From assembly GCA_026386955.1 (NCBI GenBank), contig JAPLMQ010000312.1, forward strand, positions 48,405-112,404: a stretch of DNA of 64,000 bases, read 5' to 3'. The stretch is from Planctomycetota bacterium. Lineage in GTDB: Bacteria; Planctomycetota; Phycisphaerae; Phycisphaerales; Phycisphaeraceae. The position numbers and the translations under genes are program-made. This document shows, piece by piece, positions 45,709 to 55,109 of the stretch (the first letter of the stretch is position 1; each line of letters starts with the position of its first letter). Under the pieces are notes generated by a model. That model saw only the letters and a list, made by a program, of their open reading frames with translations. It had not been told where the DNA came from and did not search any database.

Positions 45709-46479
45709 TCACTTCACCGCGGCGTTGAGGATGCCCAGGAAATCCTCGGCCTTGAGCGAGGCTCCGCCGATCAGCCCGCCGTCGATGTCGGGCTGGCTGA
45801 AGAGCTCCTTGGCGTTGGCGGGCTTGACCGACCCGCCGTACTGGATGCGGACGCCTTGGGCGATCGCGTCGCCGTAGAGCCCCGCTAGCACGCGGCGGAT
45901 CGCGACGTGGGCCGCCTGCGCGTCGGCGGGCGTGGCGTTCTTGCCCGTGCCGATCGCCCAGACCGGCTCGTAGGCGATGGTCACCCGGCTCATCTGGTCG
46001 GCCTTCACGCCCGCCAGGCCCAGCGCGGTCTGCCCGGCGTTGATCGCGTCGGTCTGCCCCTGCTCGCGCTGCTCGAGCTTCTCGCCCACGCAGAGGATCA
46101 CCTCGAGCCCGGCGTCGAGGCCGGCCCGGGTCTTGCGGTTGATCAACTCGTCGCATTCATGCAGCACGTGCCGGCGTTCGCTGTGCCCGGTCAGGAGGAC
46201 CTTCACGCCCACGTCCTTGAGCATCGAGAGGCTGACCTCGCCGGTGAACGCGCCGTTGGGCTGGAAGTAGCCGTCCTGGGCGCCGAGCTTGATCTTGTGC
46301 CCGCCGGCAGCCAAGGCGGCCCCGACCGAGGCGAGATACGGGAAGGCGGGGAAGACGGCTGCGTCGACCTGCGCGGCATGGGCGAAGCCGGCGTTCAGGG
46401 CCGAGGCCAACGCCTGGGCCTCGCTACCGTGCAGGTTCATCTTCCAGTTGCCGCCGACGAAGGGCTTGCGCTTGCTCAT
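45709..46479 (-). CDS. tpiA: Triosephosphate isomerase
   Basis: 256 residues from ATG 46479 (MSKRKPFVGGNWKMN); a TTG at 46494 is an alternative. Catalytic residues visible: Lys in GGNWKMN, His in LLTGHSERR, Glu in IAYEPVWAIGTG; phosphate loop IQYGGSVKPAN and LIGGASLK. Interconverts dihydroxyacetone phosphate and glyceraldehyde 3-phosphate. First gene of the tpiA-secG-yicC unit; 135 bp downstream of hemC on the same strand. Confidence 0.96.
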   Translation of the reverse strand: MSKRKPFVGGNWKMNLHGSEAQALASALNAGFAHAAQVDAAVFPAFPYLASVGAALAAGGHKIKLGAQDGYFQPNGAFTGEVSLSMLKDVGVKVLLTGHSERRHVLHECDELINRKTRAGLDAGLEVILCVGEKLEQREQGQTDAINAGQTALGLAGVKADQMSRVTIAYEPVWAIGTGKNATPADAQAAHVAIRRVLAGLYGDAIAQGVRIQYGGSVKPANAKELFSQPDIDGGLIGGASLKAEDFLGILNAAVK

Positions 46480-46614
46480 GGGGAGGGTTGCCAAAGGCTT
46501 GAGGGACTCGACAGGACGGGTTCAAAAAAGCAATTCAGTGCGGCCGATCCAAGTGCCGGAGGCGTTTGGCATTCGGGCAAAAGTCCTTGGCGCCCAGACC
46601 GGAGGCCAAGAGGT

Positions 46615-47568
46615 TCATGATATCAGTTTTCGCTCGTCGAGCATCTTCCGGGCCCCGCGCTCGGCCAGCGAGGCGACCGCCTTTTTGGGCAATCGGGCGA
46701 GGGCCCGCGCGGTCGCGGTCTCGTCGTGCTCGATGCATTGCGAGCCGTTCGCGTTGAGCACGCGGACCCGCACGCGGAACTGGTCGCCCGCGGGCTCGAC
46801 CAGCGCGGCGATCGCGGAATGGCAATCACCCGCGAGCCCGGCGACGAGCTGCCTTTCGACGTGCACGGCCGTGCCCGTCGCGGGATCGTTCAGCGGCAGG
46901 CAGCGCGAGAGCGTGACGTGGTCCTCCGCGCGGCATTGGAGCACCAGCGCCCCTTGGCAGGCGGCGGGCAGCATCTCGTCGAAGCCCAGCGGGAAATTCG
47001 CGTGCTTCTCGAGCCCCGACCGGCGGAGGCCGGCCATGGCGAGCAGCGTCGCGTCGTATTGCTTGTCTTCGAGCACCTTGCGGATGCGCGTCTCGACGTT
47101 CCCGCGGATGAGCTTGATCTGCAGGTCGGGACGCAGCCGCAGCGCCTGGGCCGCCCGGCGGGGGCTGGCGGTGCCGAGCACGGCGTTGGGCGGGAGATCC
47201 ACGATCGACTTGGCCCCGGCCCGCGAGATGAGGCAGTCGCGCACGTCCTCGCGACGCGGCGTCGCGGCGATCGCCAAGCCCGCGGCCACGCCCTCCGCCC
47301 CCGCGGGCAAATCCTTCAGGCTGTGCACCGCCAGGTCGGCCTTGTTGTCGAGCAGGACCGCCTCCACCGCGCGGGTGAAGAGTCCCTTGCCCCCGGCGTC
47401 GGCGAGCGGGGCGTCGAGCAGGGCGTCGCCCTCCGACTCGACCGTGATGTAGTGGATCACCACCTCAGGGCGGATGCGGGCGATGGCGTTGCCGACAAGT
47501 TGGGCCTGGGCGCGGGCCAAGAGGCTCCGGCGGGAGGCGATCACCAAGGGGCGGCGGCTGCGGCGCAA
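46615..47568 (-). CDS. hemC: Porphobilinogen deaminase (hydroxymethylbilane synthase)
   Basis: 317 residues, apparently from a TTG (47568); a GTG eight codons later is an alternative. Motifs: LVIASRRSLLARAQAQ at the N terminus, DKADLAVHSLKDLP-type block (NKADLAVHSLKDLPAG), LGTASPRRAAQ, LIRGNVETRIRKV, and the dipyrromethane-cofactor Cys in AGDCHSAIAAL. Polymerises four porphobilinogens to hydroxymethylbilane in haem synthesis. No other hem gene is adjacent. Confidence 0.95.
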   Translation of the reverse strand: MRRSRRPLVIASRRSLLARAQAQLVGNAIARIRPEVVIHYITVESEGDALLDAPLADAGGKGLFTRAVEAVLLDNKADLAVHSLKDLPAGAEGVAAGLAIAATPRREDVRDCLISRAGAKSIVDLPPNAVLGTASPRRAAQALRLRPDLQIKLIRGNVETRIRKVLEDKQYDATLLAMAGLRRSGLEKHANFPLGFDEMLPAACQGALVLQCRAEDHVTLSRCLPLNDPATGTAVHVERQLVAGLAGDCHSAIAALVEPAGDQFRVRVRVLNANGSQCIEHDETATARALARLPKKAVASLAERGARKMLDERKLIS

Positions 47569-48245
47569 GCGAGACTCCGAGTCCGAGGTCTGGGGTTCCG
47601 GCGATTCGAGGGCCCGAAATTCCGGGGGGTCCGGGGAGTTCGGTAATATAACGAGGCGAGCGATAAACGGAAGCGGGGGTTGTCGTTATTCGCGTCGCGG
47701 GTCGGCGCGGCCGCAATGAACGCGCGGGGTTGCACGTCAAACTGACGACGCGTGCGAGCGTTCAAAGCCCAGGTTCCGCGTGCCTGGATTTTCGGTCTTG
47801 AACAAAACGCGCCAGCAGAACAAAAACTCGCGTCGAGTTGAACGAACCTCATTCATTCCGGACTTTTTCTCGCATGAAACGGGTCCGCCCCGCCGATAAG
47901 AAACCACCGGCGACGATTGTGCGGGCGGCAAGCGGGATGGAATGAAGTTCACTCCGCATCCGTGGAAAAGCCGGGAATAACTTTCGCCGTTCGCGGGTTT
48001 CAGGCCGATGCGTTAAACTGGGGAAAGGTCCGATATCGAGCCGATATCGGTGAACAGGCCCCGAAACGTCACGCCCGCAAGTCGTGGGAATGACGTCGGT
48101 TGAAGGGGCTGAACAAAGTCATCACGCGGCCATCGTGCCGCTGACATGAAAGTCGTTGCGACAGAACCAGCCGATGGGGCCATGGCGGTGTTCGCCCGGG
48201 ACGTCGGCGGCAAACAGAATTCCCGCATTGGGAAGGAGTCCGATC
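47569..48245. other. 677-bp divergent region with tandem palindromes
   Basis: Between hemC (minus) and the His/Lys-rich gene (plus). Lower GC than its surroundings. At 48030-48050 two near-identical palindromes lie side by side (CCGATATCG, AG, CCGATATCGG), a possible operator or fold. No coding frame here is convincing. TATATT near 47645 on the hemC side could be a -10 box without a good -35. Confidence 0.4.
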
Positions 48246-48674
48246 GTGATCAAGCACATGCGTTGGTTGGTGGGTGGGATGGTTGTGATGGCCCTGAGCG
48301 GGATGGCGATGACGGCCGAGGCCGCCGGCAGCCACCACTCGCTCTTCGGCACCTCGACCAAGCAGGCTTCCGCCAAGCACGCCGGCTCCGCCCACGTGGC
48401 GAGCGCGTCCGCCAAGCAGCACAAGCACCACACCACCGGCAGCGCCCACAAGCACCTCAAGAAGTCGGCGCACCACAAGTCGTCCAAGAAGCTCCACACC
48501 GGCGGCAAGAAGGGGCACAAGTCCCACCACACCGCCGGCGTCAAGAGCCACAAGACCTCGCTGAACACCAGCAGCGGCCGCCTGCACGCCAAGGCCTCGG
48601 CGCCGGTCACCTCGGGCGCCTCCGTCGCCGCTCCTTCGAGCGACTTCGCCAACGCCCCCGCCTCGTCCTACTGA
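48246..48674 (+). CDS. Small exported histidine/lysine-rich protein
   Basis: 142 residues. GTG start at 48246, chosen because AAGGAG lies at 48233-48238, 7 nt before it, and because it gives a proper signal peptide (MRWLVGGMVVMALSGMAMTAEA, cleavage before AGSHH). The mature part is low-complexity: about 17 His and a similar number of Lys in roughly 90 residues, in short Ser/Ala/Gly-separated clusters (KQHKHHTTGSAHKHLKKSAHHK). No Cys. It could bind divalent metals, nucleic acid or anionic polymers; no family is recognised. A strong terminator follows. Confidence 0.75.
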   Translation: MIKHMRWLVGGMVVMALSGMAMTAEAAGSHHSLFGTSTKQASAKHAGSAHVASASAKQHKHHTTGSAHKHLKKSAHHKSSKKLHTGGKKGHKSHHTAGVKSHKTSLNTSSGRLHAKASAPVTSGASVAAPSSDFANAPASSY

Positions 48675-48699
48675 AAATCGCCTGACTGCGGACATCCCC

Positions 48700-48735
48700 T
48701 CGCCCGCGCCGACTTCGGCGCGGGCGATTTTTTTT
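48700..48735 (+). terminator. Strong Rho-independent terminator
   Basis: A 12-bp perfect stem (TCGCCCGCGCCG with CGGCGCGGGCGA), loop ACTT, then eight or more T. It lies 26 nt past the stop of the His/Lys-rich gene. Confidence 0.93.
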
Positions 48736-48847
48736 GCGCCGTCCCGCAAGAGCCCTGCTCGACGCACGCCTTCGCCGCAATCCGTATGATTGCCGCATCG
48801 CAGGCCGAACCCAACGGTTCATCCGCCGCGAAACACAGGAGCATGCC

Positions 48848-49054
48848 ATGGCCCGTCTCGTCCGCCACGAAGCCACCGGTCCGATCGAGCTCAAGCCCCA
48901 GGCCGAGAGCGCCTGGATCTGCGCCTGCGGCCTGTCGCAGAACCTCCCGCACTGCGACGGCTCGCACAAGAAGGCCCGCCAGGAGAAGCCCGGCACGGTC
49001 TGCACCTACGACAAGGCGCGTGTCAACGTCGTCGACACCAAGCCCGACGCCTGA
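48848..49054 (+). CDS. CDGSH iron-sulfur domain protein
   Basis: 68 residues from ATG 48848 (MARLVRHEATGPIEL), with AGGAG 6 nt upstream. It has the exact CDGSH pattern: C25, C27, Ser 30, Pro 34, C36-D-G-S-H40 (CACGLSQNLPHCDGSHKKA), which binds a redox-active [2Fe-2S] cluster through three Cys and one His. Length is right for a single-domain bacterial member. Function in bacteria is unsettled (iron or redox homeostasis). It converges on a minus-strand gene after 46 bp. Confidence 0.92.
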   Translation: MARLVRHEATGPIELKPQAESAWICACGLSQNLPHCDGSHKKARQEKPGTVCTYDKARVNVVDTKPDA

Positions 49055-49100
49055 AGCCGCCCGCTCCTTTTTCTGATTGTTGTCTGCCCGCGCAACCGCG

Positions 49101-50879
49101 TCATGCGCTGCCGTACGTCGCCTTCACGTCGACGACCTTCGCGTCGCTCGCGATGTCGAACGTCGCCAGCGTCTCGCGGTGCCGCGTCACCCGGCGGAGC
49201 GACGACGCTGGCACCTCCCGGCCATCGACCACGATCGACACGAGGCATCGCCCCATCCACGACACGGGCAGCGTCGCGCTCATGGGCGAGCCCGCTGCGG
49301 GGCCTGACCAGCGCCAGCGCAGCGACTTCCCGTCCCACGTCCAATCCTCAAGCTTCCATTCCGCCTGGCGGTCGACGAACTCCGACCAGCGGTCGAACGA
49401 CCAGACCGGCGCCCCGGCTTCGCGCGCCGCCGCGAGCAGCGCGTCGCTGTGCCCGCCCGAGAACCGGCCCCAATTCCCCGGGTGCAGGTTCACCGCGTAG
49501 GGCACGTGGAAGCGCGTCGCGTTGTCGTGCAGCACGCGCGACAGCATCGCCGCGTAGACCTCGGGCGTGATGCGGTAGGAGTAGGGCGTCGCGAGCGTGC
49601 TGAACATCTCGTCGTCGCCCACGTGCGTGTGCTGTTGGCGGACGTCGATGATTTCGTCTTTGCCTCCGACTCCAACGTCGCAGAAGCGCATCGGCATGGC
49701 GGCGCCCCACCCGGCGTAGGGGCCGGGGTCGCGGGCCCGCATGTAGCCGCCGTAGTTGAAATCCCCGTCCATGCGGATGCCCAGGTCGGCCATGGTGCGG
49801 GCCATCTCCATGTAGCCGACCCAGACGACGCAGTGGTTGCGGACGGAGCGGGCCTTGATGCCGAACTTCTGCTCGAAGACGCGGACCTGGCGCGAGAACT
49901 CCGCGAGGCGCTCCGCGACCGACCTGCCGTCGAACGGGCGCAGGTTGGGGTGCGGGCCCAGGTCGTGGTCGGCCTTGAAGTGGGCGATGTCGTCGGGCGT
50001 GGCGACGCTGTTCTCGGGGATGATGTAGAGGTTCATCCGCCCGCCGGCGGACTCGACGCTCGCCATCTGCCCGCGCGTCATCTTCGGGTCGGCCACGTCC
50101 TCGTCGCCGCTGTAGAGCACGAGGGCCGAGGCGTCGCCGGGGAGATGCCAGAGCATCGGCAGCGGGGCGGGGGTGAACCGGCGGACAAGCTCGACAAGCG
50201 TGCGCGCGACCAAGTCGGCGTGGGGAAGCCAGACGGAGTCCTCGGGCCCGATGTCGGCCGCCATGTGGACCGCGCGCGCGCCGTCGTCGCCTTGGTCGCG
50301 GTGGGGCGGCAAGCCCTCGGCCTTGGCGGGGTCGCCTTGGCGCATGAGCAGCACGCTCTGGGCAAGGTCGAAGGCGACGACGACCAGTTGCCCGGAGCCG
50401 AGCGGCGTCGCGATGATCGCCGGCCCCAGGTCGCGCGGGCGGCCCGGGCCGGAGAGGTGGGCGAGGATGGTCGGCGCGGACGACGAGGCAGGCGCGGCAG
50501 GCGGTAGCGCCGCGTAAAGCCGGGCCGGCGCGACGACGGGCAAGCCTTCGCCGCCCAGGCCCGCGACGCTCAGGGCCGAGAGCCGAAGCCGCAACGGCTT
50601 TTCGAGCTCCGCTCCGACGCTCAGGCCCGCCTCGCTCGCGAGGTCAGGCCCCGGGAGCAGGGCGATCAGCGTCCCGCCTTTACGGATGTAGTTTGTCAGT
50701 GCCGCGGCGCGGCCAGCGTCGGCGCCTGCGGGGCAGATCAGCGTCGGCGTGGCCGTCGGGTCGAGCGAGGCGAGCGCGTCGGCGGCGATGAGCCGGACGC
50801 CGCGCAGGCCCCAGACTTCCAGCATCTCGCGGAGGTAGTGCGGCAGGCCGAGGCCGACGTCGAGGATGGCGATGTTCAC
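49101..50879 (-). CDS. NodB-like deacetylase-fold protein with N-terminal GATase-like domain
   Basis: 592 residues. Start placed at GTG 50879 (MNIAILDVGLGLPHYL), with AGGAA upstream; open sequence further upstream is repeat P4. Residues 1-215 resemble a class I glutamine amidotransferase-like (ThuA/BPL_N-type) fold: TLICPAGADAGRAAALTNYIRKGGTLIAL. The rest resembles a polysaccharide deacetylase barrel: ALVLYSGDEDVADP (Asp pair as in NodB motif 1), HFKADHDLGPHPNLRP, RNHCVVWVGYMEMA, NLHPGNWGRFSGGHSDALL. A C-terminal beta domain follows. No signal peptide. Substrate unknown. Confidence 0.65.
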   Translation of the reverse strand: MNIAILDVGLGLPHYLREMLEVWGLRGVRLIAADALASLDPTATPTLICPAGADAGRAAALTNYIRKGGTLIALLPGPDLASEAGLSVGAELEKPLRLRLSALSVAGLGGEGLPVVAPARLYAALPPAAPASSSAPTILAHLSGPGRPRDLGPAIIATPLGSGQLVVVAFDLAQSVLLMRQGDPAKAEGLPPHRDQGDDGARAVHMAADIGPEDSVWLPHADLVARTLVELVRRFTPAPLPMLWHLPGDASALVLYSGDEDVADPKMTRGQMASVESAGGRMNLYIIPENSVATPDDIAHFKADHDLGPHPNLRPFDGRSVAERLAEFSRQVRVFEQKFGIKARSVRNHCVVWVGYMEMARTMADLGIRMDGDFNYGGYMRARDPGPYAGWGAAMPMRFCDVGVGGKDEIIDVRQQHTHVGDDEMFSTLATPYSYRITPEVYAAMLSRVLHDNATRFHVPYAVNLHPGNWGRFSGGHSDALLAAAREAGAPVWSFDRWSEFVDRQAEWKLEDWTWDGKSLRWRWSGPAAGSPMSATLPVSWMGRCLVSIVVDGREVPASSLRRVTRHRETLATFDIASDAKVVDVKATYGSA

Positions 50880-50902
50880 GGGAGGTTCCTGTTTCGGACT
50901 TG

Positions 50903-51074
50903 TTAGCCGGAAGCGCAAGCGACGGGACAGGGACCGATCAATGCACAGCCGGGCTGGAGATCGCGAATGCCTGGTCCATCACTGTGAGAGTGTTTGTCAT
51001 TGGGCGCGATCGTTGCAATCCATCGGGGCTGTGGTTTGGAGCACCCCCGTCCCGTCGCTTGCGCTTCCGGCTAA
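50903..51074. repeat. Palindromic repeat family P4, full element
   Basis: A perfect 26-bp inverted repeat: left arm 50903-50928 (TTAGCCGGAAGCGCAAGCGA plus six more), right arm 51049-51074. The 120-bp interior differs from that of the other full copy (62636-62803). Located between two minus-strand genes. Confidence 0.85.
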
Positions 51075-51108
51075 CCCAGAGATCGCTTGCACATGGTTTC
51101 CTCGGAAC

Positions 51109-52269
51109 TCACCCCCGCTTCTCCGCCCGGAAATCCGGCACGTCCAGCGCCACCCCGCCGCGGCGGGCCGACTCGGCCGCGAGGACCGCCGGGGCGGTGA
51201 TCTCCGCCGCGAGCACCGCGTCGAGCGGCGGCGTCGTGTCGCCGTCGATCGCGCGGAGGAACGAGTCGACCGGCTTGAAGTCGGCTCCGCCGTGCCCGCT
51301 CGCCGCCTGGCTCGCGTCGGCGTCGAGCGGCGTGCTCGAGAGCTCCATCGTGGTGTAGGTCTTCTCGCCCCGGCGCCAGCGGCGGAACTTGTCCTCCGGG
51401 CAGCGCGGCGACTCCACGCTCCCGTTCGTCCCGCGCAGCTCGTACCAGTGGGCCCCCAGCGCACCGCGGATGATGTAGGGCAGCGTGAACCCCGCGCCGA
51501 CGCTCATCACCGTGTCCTTCGCGGTGTGCATCAGCGCGTATTCGATGTCGCGCACGGGCGTCGACGACGTGGGGTGCGTGTGGCTGCCCAGGCGCGTTCC
51601 CATGCACGAGACGCGCACGACCCGGTCCTCGAGGATCTTCAGCAGCGGGCTGAGCGTGTGCGGGAGGTAATAGATCGGGTCGACGAAGCAGGTCTGCCGC
51701 CAGGTGGGCACGGTCTTGCGCCCTTCGGGCGGGTCGATGCTGCCGAACTGCTCGCCGGTCTGCGGGTCGGTCCAGAAGTTCCAGTGCGATTCGTAGTGGA
51801 TGTACTCGCCCTGGACGAAGCAGACGTGGCCGAGCTCGCCCCGGCGGCGCATCGCCAGCCAGGCGTCGACGAAGCCCCAGTAGCGGGTCTGCTCCATGAG
51901 CTGGTATTTGCAGCCGGTCTTTTTGACGGTCTCGACCAGCCGCCAGCAGTCGTCGATGGTGAAGGCCGCGGGAACCTCGGTGCAGGCGTGCTTGCCGCGC
52001 TCCATCGCCCGGCAGGCGAGGTCGGCCTGGGTCATCGGGTTGGAGGTGATGAGCAGGGCGTCGACCGGCGCGTCGCGCAGGAGCGCGTCGAAGTCGGTCT
52101 CGATGCGGGCGTCGGGGAGCCCGAGCTTGCCTGCGGCCCGCTCGGCGGCGGCGCGGTGCTGGTCGAGGAGTGTGGTGACGCGGCAAAGCGGGTGCGACTT
52201 GAAGAGCGAGGCCAAGTAGGTCCCGCGGCTGCCGCAGCCCACGAGCGCGAGGCGGATGGGTCGGGTCAT
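51109..52269 (-). CDS. Gfo/Idh/MocA family oxidoreductase, variant active site
   Basis: 386 residues from ATG 52269 (MTRPIRLALVGCGSRGTYLA). Rossmann loop VGCGSRG is standard. The EKP motif reads EVPAA (HACTEVPAAFTIDDCW), so the usual catalytic Lys is absent; this variant is seen in a large planctomycete subgroup. C-terminal substrate domain: YWGFVDAWLAMRRRGELGHVCF, HYESHWNFWTDPQTGEQFG, HTLSPLLKILEDRV. Adjacent to, and divergent from, an alpha-L-fucosidase gene, so a deoxysugar or glycoside substrate is plausible. Confidence 0.85.
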   Translation of the reverse strand: MTRPIRLALVGCGSRGTYLASLFKSHPLCRVTTLLDQHRAAAERAAGKLGLPDARIETDFDALLRDAPVDALLITSNPMTQADLACRAMERGKHACTEVPAAFTIDDCWRLVETVKKTGCKYQLMEQTRYWGFVDAWLAMRRRGELGHVCFVQGEYIHYESHWNFWTDPQTGEQFGSIDPPEGRKTVPTWRQTCFVDPIYYLPHTLSPLLKILEDRVVRVSCMGTRLGSHTHPTSSTPVRDIEYALMHTAKDTVMSVGAGFTLPYIIRGALGAHWYELRGTNGSVESPRCPEDKFRRWRRGEKTYTTMELSSTPLDADASQAASGHGGADFKPVDSFLRAIDGDTTPPLDAVLAAEITAPAVLAAESARRGGVALDVPDFRAEKRG

Positions 52270-52406
52270 GGAGACATCGTAACCCGTACGGATGGACAAC
52301 TTAAGTTGTCCATCCTTGAGCCCTTCGTCTAGGCCTCAATCGAGGCCTTCATCGGAACGCGCGCCCCCCGCCTTGCCTTAATCCCCGCCGCACGCGACGA
52401 TGGAGG

Positions 52407-53747
52407 ATGCGACCCTTGCCGCTCGATCCACAAGCCCCAGGGAGCCCGCTGCGCATGTACGAGACGCTCAAGACCCCCGGCGACACGACTTGGTTCACCC
52501 GCGACCGCTTCGGCCTCTTCATCCACTGGGGGCTCTATTCCCTGCCCGCCCGGCATGAGTGGGTGCGCAACAACGAGCTGATCACCAACGAGGAGTACGA
52601 CGCCAAGTACTTCCCCCGCTTCGACCCCGACCTCTACAACCCCAAGGCCTGGGCCAAGGCGGCCGCGGGCGCGGGGATGAAGTACTTCGTCATCACCGCC
52701 AAGCACCACGAGGGCTTCTGCCTCTGGGACACCAAGCAGACCGACTACAACGCCACCAAGACGCCCGCGAAGCGCGACCTGCTCCGCCCGATGGTCGAGG
52801 CCTTCCGCGCCGAGGGCATCCGCGTGGGCCTCTACTACTCGCTCATCGACTGGCACCACCCCGACTTCGTCATCGACCCGCACATCGGCCCCTACCGCCT
52901 CAGCCCCGACCGCGCCAAGCTCAACGAGGGGCGCGACCAGAACCGCTACGCCGAGTACATGTACCGCCAGGTCGAGGAGCTCCTCACCCAATACGGCGAG
53001 ATCGACGTCCTGTGGTTCGACTTCAGCTATCCCAAGGAGGACGGCTCGGGCAAGGGGCGCAAGGACTGGCAGAGCGAGAAGCTCTACGAGATGGTCCGCA
53101 AGAAGATGCCCAAGGTCATCATCGACGACCGCATGGACCTGCCCTACGGCTGGGACATCAAGACCCCCGAGCAGTTCCAGGCCCGCGAGTGGGTCACGCA
53201 CGAGGGGCAGAAGGTCGTCTGGGAGGCCTGCCAGACCTTCTCGGGCTCGTGGGGCTACCACCGCGACGAGGCGAGCTGGAAGAGCATCGACCAGTTGATC
53301 ATCATGCTCATCGACACGGTGAGCAAGGGCGGGAACCTCCTGCTCAACGTCGGCCCGACCGGGCGCGGCGAGTTCGACCAGCGGGCCCTCGACCGCCTCT
53401 CGGGCATGGGCGAATGGATGCGCCGCCACAGCCGGTCGATCTACGGCTGCACGCAGGCGCCCCCCGGGTTCAAGACCCCGCAGGACTGCCGCCTGACCTA
53501 CAACCCGACGACCAACCGCATGTACGTGCATGTGCTCGCCTGGCCGTTCACGCACCTGCACCTGGACGGGTTCAGCGGGAAGGTCGCCTACGCGCAGCTG
53601 CTCAACGACGCGTCGGAGGTGCAGATGAAGGGGCTGGAGGCCTGGCAGTCGCACTGGAACGAACAATTCAAGGACACCCTCACGCTCAACCTGCCTGTGC
53701 GCAAGCCCGACGTGACGGTTCCGGTGATCGAGCTTTTCCTCAAATGA
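52407..53747 (+). CDS. Alpha-L-fucosidase, glycoside hydrolase family 29
   Basis: 446 residues. GH29 pattern: RFGLFIHWGLYSLPARHEWV at about 34-52, ITAKHHEGFCLWDT (His 100-101), nucleophile D205 in EIDVLWFDFSYP, then the GNLLLNVGPTGRGEF block near 320. The C-terminal 90 residues form a beta domain. Retaining exo-fucosidase. No signal peptide is visible, which suggests intracellular action on imported oligosaccharides. Followed after 76 nt by a glycosyltransferase gene on the same strand. Confidence 0.93.
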   Translation: MRPLPLDPQAPGSPLRMYETLKTPGDTTWFTRDRFGLFIHWGLYSLPARHEWVRNNELITNEEYDAKYFPRFDPDLYNPKAWAKAAAGAGMKYFVITAKHHEGFCLWDTKQTDYNATKTPAKRDLLRPMVEAFRAEGIRVGLYYSLIDWHHPDFVIDPHIGPYRLSPDRAKLNEGRDQNRYAEYMYRQVEELLTQYGEIDVLWFDFSYPKEDGSGKGRKDWQSEKLYEMVRKKMPKVIIDDRMDLPYGWDIKTPEQFQAREWVTHEGQKVVWEACQTFSGSWGYHRDEASWKSIDQLIIMLIDTVSKGGNLLLNVGPTGRGEFDQRALDRLSGMGEWMRRHSRSIYGCTQAPPGFKTPQDCRLTYNPTTNRMYVHVLAWPFTHLHLDGFSGKVAYAQLLNDASEVQMKGLEAWQSHWNEQFKDTLTLNLPVRKPDVTVPVIELFLK

Positions 53748-53823
53748 CGACCGCCGCGCCGCCGCCGGGCCCGTCCCGGCCGGCCCCAAGTTCGCGCGTG
53801 CCCAGGGGGCGGGAGCGAGGCTC

Positions 53824-55074
53824 ATGACCGAGCCGACGACCCCGATCCGTGTCGCGCACATCACTCCGACGCTCTCGCGCCGCGGCGGCGGCGTGGCCGA
53901 GTATCTCTGGTCCCTCGTGCGCGAGGGGCGCTCCGCCGGGCTCGAGTCGGTCGTCGTGGGGCTCGCCGACCAGCAGACCCAGAACGACCTCGCCGACGTC
54001 GTTGTCCCCGGCGTCGAGGTCTTCTCGGGCACGCCCGTGGGCCCCGCGGGCGTCGGCCTCTCCTTCGAGCTCACGCGATACCTCCGCTACGCCCTGGGCC
54101 CGGTCGACTTGGTCCACTCGCACGGGCTGCGCATGCTCCCCGCCTACGAGGCCCGCCGGCTCGCCTCGCGCCGCGGCATCCCGCGCGTCGTCTCGCCCCA
54201 CGGCCAGCTCGACCCGTGGATCCAGGCCCACGGCGCCTTCCGCAAGAGCGTCCTCAACGTCCTCTACGAGCACCGCAACCTGCGCACCGCCGACTGCATC
54301 CACGCGACCTCCTTCGAGGAGGCACGCCGGATCCGCGCCTACGGGCTCGACCGCCCGATCGCGGTGGTGCCCATCGGCATCGACGCCCAGGCCTACGACC
54401 GCCCGCGCGACGAGGCCTTCATCACCGAGCGCTTCCCCGAGCTCGCCAACTGCCGCCGGCTGATCTTCCTCTCGACGATCTACAAGAAGAAGAACCTCCC
54501 GATGCTGGCCGAGGCGTGGGTCCGCCTGCAGGCGAAGTTCCCCGACTGGCGGCTCGTCATCACCGGGCCCGACTTCGCCAACGACAGCCAGACCGCCCGC
54601 GACATCCTCACCCGAGGCGGCGCGGGCGGGCGCTTCACCATCACCGGCCCGGTCTGGTCGGCCGACAAGCAACGCCTCCTCTCGAGCTGCGACCTCTTCT
54701 GCCTGCCGACCCAGGGCGAGAATTTCGGCATCGCCATCGGCGAGGCGATGGCGGCCGGGCTGCCGGTCATCACCACGCAGAACGCCCCCTGGCCCGAGCT
54801 GCGCGACTCCAACGCCGGCTGGTGGATCCCCGTGGGGCTCGACCCGCTCTGCGCCGCCCTCGAGGCCGCACTCGCGACGCCGGCCGGCGACCTCCACGCC
54901 ATGGGCCTGCGCGGGCGCGACGTGATCCGCCGGCGCTACGCCTGGCCGCAGATCGTCCTGCGCATGCGCTCGGTCTACCTCTGGCTTTTGGGCAAGGGGC
55001 CCAAGCCCGACTGCGTCTACACGAAGCAGGACGCCATCCCCGACCCCAGCAGCGACGTCGCCCACCCGCGGTGA
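53824..55074 (+). CDS. Glycosyltransferase family 4 protein
   Basis: 416 residues. GT-B fold of the GT4 type: HITPTLSRRGGGVAEYLWSL at the N terminus, DLVHSHGLRMLPAYEARRLA, VSPHGQLDPWIQAHGAFRKS, VVPIGIDAQAYDRP, then the donor-binding ENFGIAIGEAMAAGLPVITT (E-x7-E motif). It transfers a sugar from a nucleotide donor; the acceptor is unknown. The HGxLDPW motif is typical of exopolysaccharide enzymes. It faces another GT4 gene tail to tail, 35 bp away. Confidence 0.9.
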   Translation: MTEPTTPIRVAHITPTLSRRGGGVAEYLWSLVREGRSAGLESVVVGLADQQTQNDLADVVVPGVEVFSGTPVGPAGVGLSFELTRYLRYALGPVDLVHSHGLRMLPAYEARRLASRRGIPRVVSPHGQLDPWIQAHGAFRKSVLNVLYEHRNLRTADCIHATSFEEARRIRAYGLDRPIAVVPIGIDAQAYDRPRDEAFITERFPELANCRRLIFLSTIYKKKNLPMLAEAWVRLQAKFPDWRLVITGPDFANDSQTARDILTRGGAGGRFTITGPVWSADKQRLLSSCDLFCLPTQGENFGIAIGEAMAAGLPVITTQNAPWPELRDSNAGWWIPVGLDPLCAALEAALATPAGDLHAMGLRGRDVIRRRYAWPQIVLRMRSVYLWLLGKGPKPDCVYTKQDAIPDPSSDVAHPR

Positions 55075-55109
55075 GCGCGGCGGTCAGCCCCGCGCGTCGG
55101 CTGCGTGCG

